Position numbers and translations under genes: made by a program
Shown: piece after piece, positions 1 to 6,488 of the stretch
Position numbering within the stretch: position 1 is the first letter of the stretch
Layout of the letters: each line of letters begins with the position of its first letter
NCBI GenBank assembly: GCA_041743835.1
Contig: JBGTLW010000113.1
Location: 1-7,435 of the forward strand
Direction: 5' to 3'
From: JBGTLW01 sp041743835
GTDB lineage: Bacteria; Planctomycetota; Phycisphaerae; Phycisphaerales; Phycisphaeraceae
DNA: 7,435 bases
Notes under the pieces: generated by a model
Told to the model about the DNA's origin: nothing
The model's input: only the letters and a program-made list of their open reading frames with translations
Databases searched by the model: none

Positions 1-1
1 C

Positions 2-190
2 GGGACCAACGAAAACACCAACGGCCTGCTCCGCGACTACTTCCCCAAAGGCACCGACTTCCGCAAGGTCACCCCCGCCCGAGTTGCCCGCGTCGAGCGG
101 ATGTTGAATAATCGCCCCCGCAAGTGCCTCAACTACCGCACCCCCCTCGAGGTCCTCAACGCCTTGCCCGGTGTTGCGCTTCGGAATTGA
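2..190 (+). CDS. IS30-family transposase, C-terminal end (5' part outside window)
   Basis: The first reading frame of the window encodes the last 62 residues of a DDE transposase and stops at TGA 188-190; its start lies beyond the left edge. It opens with GTNENTNGLLRDYFPKGTDF, the hallmark of the IS30-family catalytic core end. The Glu of NEN is probably the third acidic residue of the DDE triad (family knowledge). It continues with an RVERMLNNRPRKCLNYRTP stretch and ends PGVALRN, the usual IS30 tail. The protein catalyses cut-and-paste or circle-mediated movement of its element. Codons are strongly G/C-ending, unlike the A/T-richer gene that follows. Whether the full element is intact cannot be seen. 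The stop codon lies almost at the element end, as is common in this family. Confidence 0.93.
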   Translation, partial: GTNENTNGLLRDYFPKGTDFRKVTPARVARVERMLNNRPRKCLNYRTPLEVLNALPGVALRN

Positions 191-197
191 ATCCGCC
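170..197. repeat. Presumed right terminal inverted repeat of the IS30-type element
   Basis: IS30-family transposases often end inside or next to the terminal inverted repeat. The segment from GGTGTTGCGCTTC to TTGAATCCGCC has that look and position: it straddles the transposase stop, and immediately after it the sequence becomes A/T-richer and starts to read as phospholipase D-like protein. The left repeat is outside the window, so the pairing cannot be checked and the exact edge is approximate. Confidence 0.45.
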
Positions 198-1085
198 ACA
201 TTACGCGCACATGATCGCTTAGTTGTCAATCTGGGACTTGATGCTTTGAGATCCGGAGCTACCAATCCTACTCCTTTGCTTAAGCTCCTGAAAGCTGGCG
301 TCCGGATTTATCGCCGAGACCATTTGCATGCCAAAGTCTATCTTTTCGATCGAACCCTCATCGTAGGTTCAGCCAATGTCTCTCAAAGTTCGGCGACGCG
401 CCGCGTCGAAGCTTGTTTGATGACAACGGAAGCTTCCACTCGCAAAAGAGCCATGCAATTCATCGATTCATTGTGCACCTCATCCATGTTGGTTGGCGAA
501 GAATATCTCACTGCATGTCTTGCTGACTACAGACCGTCCAAGTTTCCGAGCGGTCCACGGAGCAAACGCTCGCATGCAGCCGCTACACTTCCCGGTAGTA
601 GCTTGTGGTATTTGCCAAATCTCATTTATGATGAACGGGACGATGAGACTGAAGCACTAGCCAGCAATGCCGAGAACGAAGCGGCTGACGATCTCTCGGA
701 TCTCAGAAAATGCGAGCCGCATACAATTACCTTTTCGGGAAATCCTAAATTTTTATCCAAACTTTGTCGAGGTGACAACATAATCTCAGCCACATTGGAC
801 AAAGATACTGATCAAGTTGATATCAGTCACCCAATGCCGTTTATTCGGATTAAATCAGGAAAGCGAAAGAACGGCAGCGCCATCAAAGTCATTGTATTGG
901 AAAAGCGCAAGCGAAGCTCGAGAGTTCTAATCCAGGAATTTCGACGAACAATACCTAAGTTTGCACGCGCCTACTTTTCCGACGAAGCTCGCATAAAGAA
1001 AATCTCCTCACTTGATGTTGCGGAAGCGGTGCTTGGTGTTTGGACGGACGCGGGACGTCTTCGAAAGAAACAGGTCTCCGGCTAA
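198..1085 (+). pseudogene. Phospholipase D-like (HKD) protein, N-terminus lost at IS30 junction
   Basis: An open frame can be read from GTG 171 to TAA 1083-1085 (304 residues), but its first codons overlap the transposase and insertion-sequence end. The native part probably begins near base 198. Counting from GTG 171, an HKD motif is clear: H53-A-K55, D60 and G66-S67-A-N69 within HLHAKVYLFDRTLIVGSANVS. PLD-family enzymes normally have a core strand and helix region before this, and here it is cut short, so I infer truncation by the IS30 insertion. Only one HKD is present; single-HKD members act as dimers (Nuc or BfiI type, established). Beyond residue 150 there is an acidic linker and a basic C-terminal region with no recognised domain. 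Family roles include phosphodiesterases, nucleases and restriction-type enzymes; the substrate is not predictable. Base and codon use is A/T-richer than all neighbours, which suggests horizontal origin. It converges on the sulfatase at 1118 with 32 bases between. Confidence 0.75.
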
Positions 1086-1117
1086 GTGGGGGGGAGCCGC
1101 ATTCACTAACCACAACA

Positions 1118-2524
1118 TCAGCCGATGGCGTCGCTAGATTGCATCGCTGCCATCAGCCGCGCGACGATGTCGGGCTTGTCTGCGGCCAGATTGCGGGACT
1201 CAGTGGGGTAGTCTTGCAGGTCGAATAGGGCCAACAGCGCCCCATCTTCGAACGCGTGCTGAGGTTTCTTGGATGGCTCCGGCTGCTCCACGATCAGCTT
1301 GTATCGGCCATCGAACACCATCCGCCACGAACCCAAAGCTGAATGCTGCACCGGCCGCGGGCTGTGTCCGGGTCCAAACAGGGGCTGGGCATCCCAGTCG
1401 TCGGGCACTTCGAGGCCGGCCGCGTTGAGCATCGTCGCGGACACGTCGATCAACTCAACCAGGTCGTCGCGCACACGCCCCGCCTCGATCCCCGGCCCCG
1501 CGACCACCAGCGGGACATGCACCGATCCCTCGTACGCCACATTCTTCACAAAACGGCAGTGATCACCAAGCATCTCGCCGTGGTCCGACGCGAAGACCAC
1601 GACCGTACGATCCAACTCGCCGCGCTGCGCCACGCGATCGAGCAGGCGGCCTACCCACTCGTCGATCCCCTCGCACGATGCCGCATAATTGCGGCGGACC
1701 TGCTGATGATCCACGGGCTTGTCGCGGTAGCTGTCGCTGCCGTGGACAGGCGGCGGAAACGCCACGCCGTCGTACCGCTGCTGCAGCTCGCGCGGCGGGT
1801 CGAAGGGGTCGTGCGGCCCCGGGAAATTGACCCACAGCATCCATGGCTCCTCGCACGGTGTGCGGTCTAGCAGCTCAAGCCCCATGCGCCCGCAGAAGTC
1901 GTCGGTGTGGTGCTCGCGCGGCAGCGGGCTCGGCCACGGCGCGGTGGTGTCGGTGGCCTCTTGCCTGCGGCGTTGATAGTCTGCGCGATACTCCTCGAAC
2001 AACCCATGACTGTGCAGGTAGCTTGTGTACGCGCAGTTGGGTCCGCCCATATCGAGGGTGCCGTTGCGTGCGGCGTCGAACTTGCCGGATTGATCGATGG
2101 CATCACTGAAGCCGTAGCTGCCCAGCAGTTGTGTCCAGCCAGCGCGTCCTTTCCACTGGGTCTTCTTGTGCAGGTCGTTCTTCCCGCAGGTGAGCGTGCG
2201 ATAGCCCGCGCGCTGGAGCAGGTGGAAGACATTGGTGCGGTGGGGTTCGAGGTCGTGGCCATTGCCGGGCACGCCGCAGTTTTCGTACCGCATACCCAGC
2301 GCCAGGCACGCTCGGGCCGGCGCGCACAGCGGGCTGTTTGTACGGCACTGGGTGAAGCGGACGCCCCTCGCCGCGATCGCGTCGATGTGTGGCGTGCGCA
2401 CCGGCACCTTGCCATAGGGCGAGTCTTCACAGCCAAGCCAGTCCCACCGCCATTGGTCGGGCAGGAGGAGCAAGATGTTGGGGGGTCGCTGTGAGGTTGT
2501 GGTCATGTGATGCTCGCGCGTCAT
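1118..2524 (-). CDS. Sulfatase (type I, formylglycine-dependent), probably cytoplasmic
   Basis: A 468-residue protein of the alkaline phosphatase/sulfatase superfamily that hydrolyses sulfate esters. Visible hallmarks are the metal ligand region DQ (D23-Q24), the sulfatase signature C67-A-P-A-R71 whose Cys would become formylglycine, the second signature GYRTLTCGKNDLH (107-119, with K115), PHDP (H238), the metal site SDHG (D314-H315), K327, and the C-terminal subdomain motif LFDLQDYPTESRNL near 433-446. The catalytic set looks complete and the length is typical. No signal peptide is seen: the hydrophobic NILLLLPD is the core first strand, so a cytoplasmic location is inferred. That is unusual for catabolic sulfatases acting on polysaccharide, and it suggests small imported substrates. 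Two starts are possible, ATG 2524 or ATG 2506 (residue 7); neither has a strong ribosome site, and conservation probably starts after residue 13. It is divergent from the sulfatase at 2715. The exact substrate class is not determined. Confidence 0.93.
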   Translation of the reverse strand: MTREHHMTTTSQRPPNILLLLPDQWRWDWLGCEDSPYGKVPVRTPHIDAIAARGVRFTQCRTNSPLCAPARACLALGMRYENCGVPGNGHDLEPHRTNVFHLLQRAGYRTLTCGKNDLHKKTQWKGRAGWTQLLGSYGFSDAIDQSGKFDAARNGTLDMGGPNCAYTSYLHSHGLFEEYRADYQRRRQEATDTTAPWPSPLPREHHTDDFCGRMGLELLDRTPCEEPWMLWVNFPGPHDPFDPPRELQQRYDGVAFPPPVHGSDSYRDKPVDHQQVRRNYAASCEGIDEWVGRLLDRVAQRGELDRTVVVFASDHGEMLGDHCRFVKNVAYEGSVHVPLVVAGPGIEAGRVRDDLVELIDVSATMLNAAGLEVPDDWDAQPLFGPGHSPRPVQHSALGSWRMVFDGRYKLIVEQPEPSKKPQHAFEDGALLALFDLQDYPTESRNLAADKPDIVARLMAAMQSSDAIG

Positions 2525-2714
2525 ATCGTGTGTCAGATGCAGTCCTTCGCCCCACGGACCAGAAGCGTGCCGGTTTCGGGTAATGTAGCAATTGGTGTAC
2601 CCTCGTGTGCAGAATCAAGACGTGGGACGGCTGCGGTTCCACGCTTTCCACGCCACATTGCAAACCGGGAACGTGCCACCGCGATCACACCATACATAAC
2701 GGAGAATCACCCCC
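2525..2714. promoter_or_regulatory. Divergent intergenic region between the two sulfatases
   Basis: This 190-base gap must hold the start signals for both divergent sulfatase genes. GGAG at 2701-2704 is a ribosome site ten bases before ATG 2715. For the minus gene, a GAAGGA-like tract lies about 18 bases from its first ATG, which is too far to be convincing. I searched for paired -35 and -10 hexamers on both strands and found none with good spacing, and no clear operator palindrome. Shared regulation of the pair is inference from arrangement only. Confidence 0.5.
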
Positions 2715-4004
2715 ATGTCAGATCGCCCCAACGTGCTGATGATCACCTGCCACGACCTCGGTCGGCAGCTTGCGTGCTACAACCGTCCGACGCAGAGCCC
2801 GACGATCGATCGGCTGGCTGCGGAGGGTGTCGTGTTCGACAACTATTTTGTCTGCGCGCCGCAATGCTCGCCCAGCCGCGCGTCGCTGACCACCGGCCGG
2901 TGGCCGCACCGGACGGGTGTGCTCGGCCTCGTCGGTGCGTGGGGCTGGCAGATGCGCGATGATGTGCCCACGCTCGCCAAAACGCTCGGTGCCGCGGGCT
3001 ACGACACCTGGCTCTGGGGGTTTCAACACGAACACCCAGACCCCGCAGCGCTCGGTTACCAACACGACCCGATCCAGTACGAACGGGGCCAGGTGCATCG
3101 CATCGTGGCGGACCATGTCGGGCCCCGGTGCGCCGATTGGCTGGCGGATAAGCCCGAGGGGCCGTGGTTCGCCTCCGTCGGCTTCTACGAGACGCACCTG
3201 GGTTGGCCCCGGCGGGTCGCTTCTGCCCATGAGGTCGCCAGCAAACCGGTGCCGCCGTACCTGCCCGATTCCCCATCCCTCCGGCAGGACATGGCCAACT
3301 TCGACCAGTCGCTGCACCAGGCCGATCGCAACGTGCAGCGAATCTTCGACGCGCTCGATCGCAGCGGACAGGCGGGCAACACGCTGGTCATTTTCACAAC
3401 TGATCACGGCCTGCCCCTGCCGCGCGCCAAGTGCGACCTGCGCGATGCGGGGCTTGAAGCGGCGCTGCTGATGCGATGGCCGGCAAAGTTCGCAGCCCAT
3501 CGGCGGTGCGGCGAACTACTCAGCGGTGTCGATCTGATGCCGACCGTGCTCGAACTCGTCGGCGTCGATGCGCCTGATGGGATGGATGGATCGAGCTTCG
3601 CAGGGTTGCTGGTCGGCGGGCAGTATCAGCCGCGGCCTGCGATCTTTGCCGAGCAGACCTGGCACGACATGTATCGTCCGCTGCGCTCGATCCGCACGAA
3701 TCGTCACAAGGTCATTCAGCGCTTCAACGACTTCCCCGACAACGCGCTGCCCAAAGACTTCTACCAGACCTGTGGCTCTGCGGGGGAGATCGCCCGGCAG
3801 CTCGACACCACCACGCCAGCACGCTTGGAGTTCTACGACCTGGCGACCGATCCGCTTGAGCTGCGGCCGCACGTCGCCGAGACAGCGGATAAGCTGCCCG
3901 AGGCGGGTCGGCAACTCGCCAGTAAGCTCCATGCGTGGATGAAGCAGACCGCCGACCCGCTGCTCGGCGGCCCGGTCGTCTGCCCGAACGGAACCGCGCC
4001 TTGA
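2715..4004 (+). CDS. Sulfatase, N-sulfoglucosamine sulfohydrolase-like
   Basis: A 429-residue sulfatase starting at ATG 2715 with GGAG ten bases upstream. The formylglycine signature is C51-S-P-S-R55. The overall pattern follows human heparan N-sulfatase: CAPQCSPSRASLTTG, a single H161 in YETHLGWP, TLVIFTTDHGLPLPRAKCDLR (D230-H231, K239), and the end region LEFYDLATDPLE (371-382), SKLHAWMKQTADP. Two classical residues differ. The usual Asp-Asp at the N-terminal metal site is H13-D14 (TCHDLG). The second signature reads GYDTWLWGFQHEH (95-107), so Phe103 replaces the sulfate-binding Lys while H105 is kept. I recall GFQHE and CHDLG as recurring in bacterial relatives, so this is probably a subfamily form rather than damage. 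There is no signal peptide, hence a predicted cytoplasmic protein. It probably releases N- or O-sulfate from a small sulfated amino sugar or sugar; the substrate is uncertain. It needs a formylglycine-generating or anaerobic maturase encoded elsewhere. Confidence 0.93.
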   Translation: MSDRPNVLMITCHDLGRQLACYNRPTQSPTIDRLAAEGVVFDNYFVCAPQCSPSRASLTTGRWPHRTGVLGLVGAWGWQMRDDVPTLAKTLGAAGYDTWLWGFQHEHPDPAALGYQHDPIQYERGQVHRIVADHVGPRCADWLADKPEGPWFASVGFYETHLGWPRRVASAHEVASKPVPPYLPDSPSLRQDMANFDQSLHQADRNVQRIFDALDRSGQAGNTLVIFTTDHGLPLPRAKCDLRDAGLEAALLMRWPAKFAAHRRCGELLSGVDLMPTVLELVGVDAPDGMDGSSFAGLLVGGQYQPRPAIFAEQTWHDMYRPLRSIRTNRHKVIQRFNDFPDNALPKDFYQTCGSAGEIARQLDTTTPARLEFYDLATDPLELRPHVAETADKLPEAGRQLASKLHAWMKQTADPLLGGPVVCPNGTAP

Positions 4005-4015
4005 CTCCCGCGTAG

Positions 4016-4041
4016 TAGGCGCTAGGGGTTAGGCGCTAGGG
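4016..4041. repeat. 12-bp direct repeat, two copies
   Basis: TAGGCGCTAGGG occurs at 4016-4027 and again at 4030-4041, giving a 14-base period just after the sulfatase stop codon. Only two copies are present. It leads into the G-rich tract and may be part of a short intergenic repeat family in the genome. Confidence 0.85.
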
Positions 4042-4069
4042 CAGGGGAGGAGGCGCGGGGGGAAGCTCC

Positions 4070-4099
4070 GGGGGTTTGGGGGATGGGATGGGAGAGGGG
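4070..4099 (+). other. G-quadruplex-forming tract
   Basis: Five G-runs follow each other with very short loops: G5-TTT-G5-AT-G3-AT-G3-AGA-G4. This fits the canonical G3+ with loops of 1-7 bases more than once over, so folding is strongly expected for the plus strand or a transcript from it. It begins 66 bases past the sulfatase stop at 4004 and may influence transcript ending or stability; no function is shown by sequence. More G-runs occur upstream (about 4024-4062). Confidence 0.7.
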
Positions 4100-4235
4100 C
4101 GAGAATCGGAGGGAAATGCTCGATCATCAGGTGGTGGCGCAGATTCTGTTGTTTGACTCGGTCGTAGCCCCCCCCCGGTTTGTGGTGGTTACGACGCTTG
4201 CCAAATGGAGCCGATGGGGATCATTTTCTCAAATC

Positions 4236-4272
4236 TTGTGTCAAATTTACAAGCCAATAAATACATGTAAAT
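4236..4272. promoter_or_regulatory. A/T-rich patch with inverted repeats and weak promoter-like hexamers
   Basis: In a G/C-rich window this segment stands out. ATTTACA (4245-4251) is inverted as TGTAAAT (4266-4272), and TACATGTA (4262-4269) is a perfect 8-bp palindrome overlapping the second arm. TTGTGT (4236-4241) and TAAATA (4258-4263) are 16 bases apart and could be a sigma-70-like promoter facing the recombinase remnant. It could also be part of an attachment or protein-binding site. Evidence is by composition and symmetry only. Confidence 0.25.
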
Positions 4273-4492
4273 ACGTATCTTACGGCGCGATAAGGCAAAA
4301 CTCCGCTCGACCGACTACGTCAAGATCAGACAAAATCGTCAGACACAACAGACACAGCCGACGGCTCGTTCGAACCTCCCTATCGGTTCCAGATTTGCTG
4401 GGGCTTCTGGATATCAGAATTGAGATGTGTGGGGCAATGGAGCAGGTCGGTTCGGCTTTGCCGTACGACGGGGTTGGCATGGAGGCGTCTAG

Positions 4493-4774
4493 GCATGCTG
4501 CGAAGTGTGGGCCGACGAAGAAATCTCAGCGATGCGGCACGGCGTCCAGACGTTCACAGTGGAACAACTCGCCATCATCTATCGCCATGCCACCGAACTC
4601 GAGCGGCTGTTCATGTTGCTGGGCCTCTACGTCGGGATGTTGCACGCCGAGATGGCCTCGTTACGTTGCGACGAGATTGAGGGTGACCCGCCGACCATCA
4701 AGCGGGTTCGTAGGAAGTCCGGTGTGTATGGCTAAGTTGCATTGTGGCCCGCGACTTGGGCTGCCATCCAGTTT
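4493..4774 (+). pseudogene. Tyrosine recombinase/integrase fragment with in-frame stop
   Basis: The frame is open only after TAG 4490-4492; from GTG 4505 it gives 76 residues ending at TAA 4733-4735. The sequence TFTVEQLAIIYRHATELERL, then FMLLGLYVGMLHAEMASLR and IKRVRRKSGVYG, matches the start of the catalytic domain of tyrosine recombinases, in a form I associate with planctomycete integrases. Reading through the TAA in the same frame gives VALWPATWAAIQ, which is what normally follows KSGVYG in such proteins. This indicates a nonsense change inside a once longer gene rather than a real end. The N-terminal DNA-binding domain and the later His-x-x-Arg and Tyr boxes are absent. The position of the first catalytic Arg (GMLHAE) holds Leu. 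The product is therefore almost certainly inactive, a relic of a mobile element near the insertion sequences. Confidence 0.7.
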
Positions 4775-5240
4775 CTGCAGCCCACTACAACGACCTCCGC
4801 CGGTTGCTGTTGTGCGATAGCGCTCGCTGGCCACAGACACAGCCCCGCGAACAGAATGATCACGTGGCCGACCTTGTTGGCGGCGTGTCGATGTGACCGG
4901 AACCGGAAGCCATCATGCATGAAGCGCCCCGCGTGTGTGACAGACAAGTGCAAATGGACAGGCCAGTGAACGTGCTGTGCAGTGTATCGGTGACCAGTGA
5001 CTCAATGCAAGCACCGCTCGCAATTGGTTCCACCATCCCCTCCCCTCTGTTGCTTTCCTGTGAGCTCCGTGTCGGTTGGCGCGAACATTTTTTGCGATTT
5101 CATCCGATTGCCCATTGACACACATTCGGGCTGGCCGTATGTTTGGTCTCACCAGCACGCCGCTGGGTGCATCGCTTCGCCGGGTAATCTTGTCATGACA
5201 CTCTACGACCGGGATATTCCAACCAGAAGCTACGCCACGC

Positions 5241-5276
5241 CCCGCCGATCGTGTACACGATCCGTCGGGCGGTTTT
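5241..5276 (+). terminator. Terminator-like hairpin with 16-bp palindrome
   Basis: The perfect palindrome GATCGTGTACACGATC (5247-5262) is flanked by CCCGCC (5241-5246) and GGGCGG (5267-5272), which pair around a four-base bulge. TTTT (5273-5276) follows directly. This looks like an intrinsic terminator on the plus strand, but no intact gene ends just upstream, so it may be a leftover or a bidirectional element. The U-tract is short. Confidence 0.45.
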
Positions 5277-5318
5277 GCGTTGCCGCTATCGGGTTGCATC
5301 GTTCATCAGCAGACGGGG

Positions 5319-5338
5319 CTCGCGAATTCGGTCGCGAG
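5319..5338. other. Perfect stem-loop, 7-bp stem
   Basis: CTCGCGA (5319-5325) pairs with TCGCGAG (5332-5338) around the six-base loop ATTCGG. There is no T-run afterwards, so it is not an intrinsic terminator. It lies 43 bases beyond the terminator-like hairpin. Function unknown. Confidence 0.4.
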
Positions 5339-5594
5339 AGTTGCCTCATGTCTGGGGTTTCGGGTTAAACGCTGACGCTAGTCGTCCGCACGTGACGGGT
5401 CGTTGATAGCCGCAGGGTTTGATGGCTTTCATTTTGGCTGTGGCGCGATTCCTGTGCGCCGATTTGGGCCTGGGGTGCCCGTCACACGGGTCGGCTCGTA
5501 TGCCGCCAGCGCGGTCGGTCTGTCTCAATCGTGCGGTTTGTGAGTTTGATTAAGAACCTCGGCTTGCCAGCCACTAACTAAAACACGGCCGATT

Positions 5595-5598
5595 GGAG
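5595..5598 (+). promoter_or_regulatory. Ribosome binding site GGAG for the secreted protein gene
   Basis: GGAG lies seven bases before ATG 5606, good spacing. It fixes this ATG as the start, in agreement with the signal peptide that follows immediately. Confidence 0.7.
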
Positions 5599-5605
5599 TT
5601 GAACG

Positions 5606-6409
5606 ATGAGCACGGTCCGCAAGCATTGGCGTCTGATCAGCCTCCAAGGGGCGATGCTCCTTGTGTGCTGTGCCGCGATCATCGCGGCGGCCTGGGGTGA
5701 CGGGGCGGCACGTGCGCAGGGAAGCGCCGAAGCCGCGCTCGACCCCGTGTTGCTCCAGCGTGTGGACGATGTGCGTGAGCACCTGGCCCTCACGGCGATG
5801 GACATGGCGGCGATGGGCGTGGGCCGCGATCAGGCCGTCATGGTGCTGGGCGACCTCAGGTCCTGGGTGGAATCGAATCTTCAGGCGATCGAGAGGAGCG
5901 AGCAGGCCGTGCTCGAGGCACAGAGGCAGTTGCGACAGACGCAGCAGTCGATCCGTGTCGGCCCCCGCGATGAGCAGCAGATCCGCCGCGTGCCCACGCT
6001 GATCAGCGAGGTCGCCACAGCGAATCAAGCCAAAGCTGCGCTGCTCGATAGCGCGGCCAACGCGGTCGCGACGCGGCTGAGTGCCGAGCAGTCCGCGGTG
6101 TGGCAGACCGCCCGAGCCAACACCGGTGTGCCGTTGCGGTACCGCTACGCGCCCGGCCTGCGGTCGGATGAGAAGGCCGCCATTACAGATGCCCTGGCGC
6201 GTCGTCAGACCGACAAGTCACGGTCGAGATTCTCCGACGCCGACGCCAAGCTCGGGGCAAACCAGCGGGAGGCGGTGGCGGCCGCGCGAACCAACCAGCT
6301 TCTGCTGATCGACCAGATACGTCTCGCGGAGATGGAGGTTTTGCCACGCGAGGTCGAGCCGGTGTTCCATCAAGATGTCGAGACCCCCGGAACGCCCCCG
6401 GAACGTTGA
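5606..6409 (+). CDS. Secreted helical protein of unknown function
   Basis: A 267-residue protein I do not recognise. Residues 1-37 form a clear Sec signal peptide: basic VRKHWR, a hydrophobic stretch about 16-29, and a likely cut after ARA before QGSAEA. No lipobox is present despite C21-C22, which lie in the hydrophobic core. The mature part is predicted to be mostly alpha-helical and rich in Ala, Gln, Glu and Arg. Residues about 88-116 look like a coiled coil, and further helices lie at 131-170 and 187-242, so a periplasmic helical-bundle protein is likely. The LSAEQ at 158-162 recalls the LTxxQ motif of Spy/CpxP-type periplasmic proteins, but this is too weak to assign. The C-terminal PGTPPER and the stop codon are encoded by the first units of the tandem repeat at 6383-6488, so the original end may have been altered by repeat expansion. 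Codons are strongly G/C-ending, as expected of a native gene. The next gene on the same strand starts 154 bases later. Confidence 0.8.
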   Translation: MSTVRKHWRLISLQGAMLLVCCAAIIAAAWGDGAARAQGSAEAALDPVLLQRVDDVREHLALTAMDMAAMGVGRDQAVMVLGDLRSWVESNLQAIERSEQAVLEAQRQLRQTQQSIRVGPRDEQQIRRVPTLISEVATANQAKAALLDSAANAVATRLSAEQSAVWQTARANTGVPLRYRYAPGLRSDEKAAITDALARRQTDKSRSRFSDADAKLGANQREAVAAARTNQLLLIDQIRLAEMEVLPREVEPVFHQDVETPGTPPER

Positions 6410-6488
6410 GCCCCGGAACGCCGAGCCCCCGGAACGTTGACCCCCGGAACATCGACACCCCAGGGCGTTGCGACCCCGGAGCGTTGAG
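6383..6488. repeat. Degenerate tandem repeat, about 15-16-base unit
   Basis: About seven imperfect copies of a unit close to CCCCCGGAACGTTGAG run head to tail, with units of 11 to 16 bases. Variants include CCCCGGAACGCCGAG, CCCCCGGAACATCGAC and ACCCCGGAGCGTTGAG. The first copies encode the C-terminus and TGA stop of the upstream gene; the rest are intergenic. The last copies are the most diverged, as in an ageing repeat array. Each unit contains a CCGG core. Confidence 0.8.

Larger units (their letters stand above)
4005..4492. other. Non-coding junction region between sulfatase and recombinase remnant
   Basis: I see no gene here. The first hundred bases are extremely G-rich with a 12-bp direct repeat and a G-quadruplex tract. 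A run of nine C lies at 4168-4176. Composition then switches sharply to A/T-rich around 4220-4290, with small inverted repeats. From 4300 to 4490 all frames contain stops or read as compositional noise. The patchwork suggests a join of pieces of different origin. Confidence 0.6.
4775..5605. other. Gene-poor region with hairpins, no convincing CDS
   Basis: About 830 bases lie between the recombinase remnant and the next gene. Frames on both strands are short, unrecognised and without a good ribosome site. A minus-strand frame (4732-4953) has a signal-peptide-like start and a plus-strand frame (4741-4896) looks mildly coding by composition, but neither is supported by homology I can recognise. 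Two perfect stem-loops sit at 5241-5276 and 5319-5338. The last 70 bases are A/T-richer and probably contain the promoter of the gene at 5606, though no clear hexamer pair is visible. Confidence 0.55.

Noticed and set aside
1269..2494. Several long frames opposite or within the first sulfatase.
   Set aside because: High-GC shadow frames; the sulfatase frame carries all conserved motifs.
4364..4395. GTTCGAAC followed by a possible tRNA-like 3' end, which would make an attachment site.
   Set aside because: The flanking five-base arms do not pair, and no acceptor, D or anticodon stem can be drawn.
4083..4820. 245-residue plus-strand frame covering the non-coding junction and the recombinase fragment.
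   Set aside because: It starts inside the G-quadruplex tract, and its later part lies over the recombinase fragment in a different frame; protein composition is noise-like.
4741..4896. Plus-strand frame with mildly coding-like codon use (reads HYNDLRRLLLCD) ending at TGA 4896.
   Set aside because: It has no start or ribosome site, overlaps the recombinase remnant and matches no family I recognise; it could be a fragment but cannot be supported.
4913..5299. 128-residue minus-strand frame.
   Set aside because: Composition is irregular, with no domain, no ribosome site and hairpins inside it; it looks like chance openness.
5525..6028. 167-residue minus-strand frame opposite the secreted protein gene.
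   Set aside because: The plus-strand frame has a ribosome site, a signal peptide and helical composition; the minus frame is rich in His and Arg as expected of a shadow.
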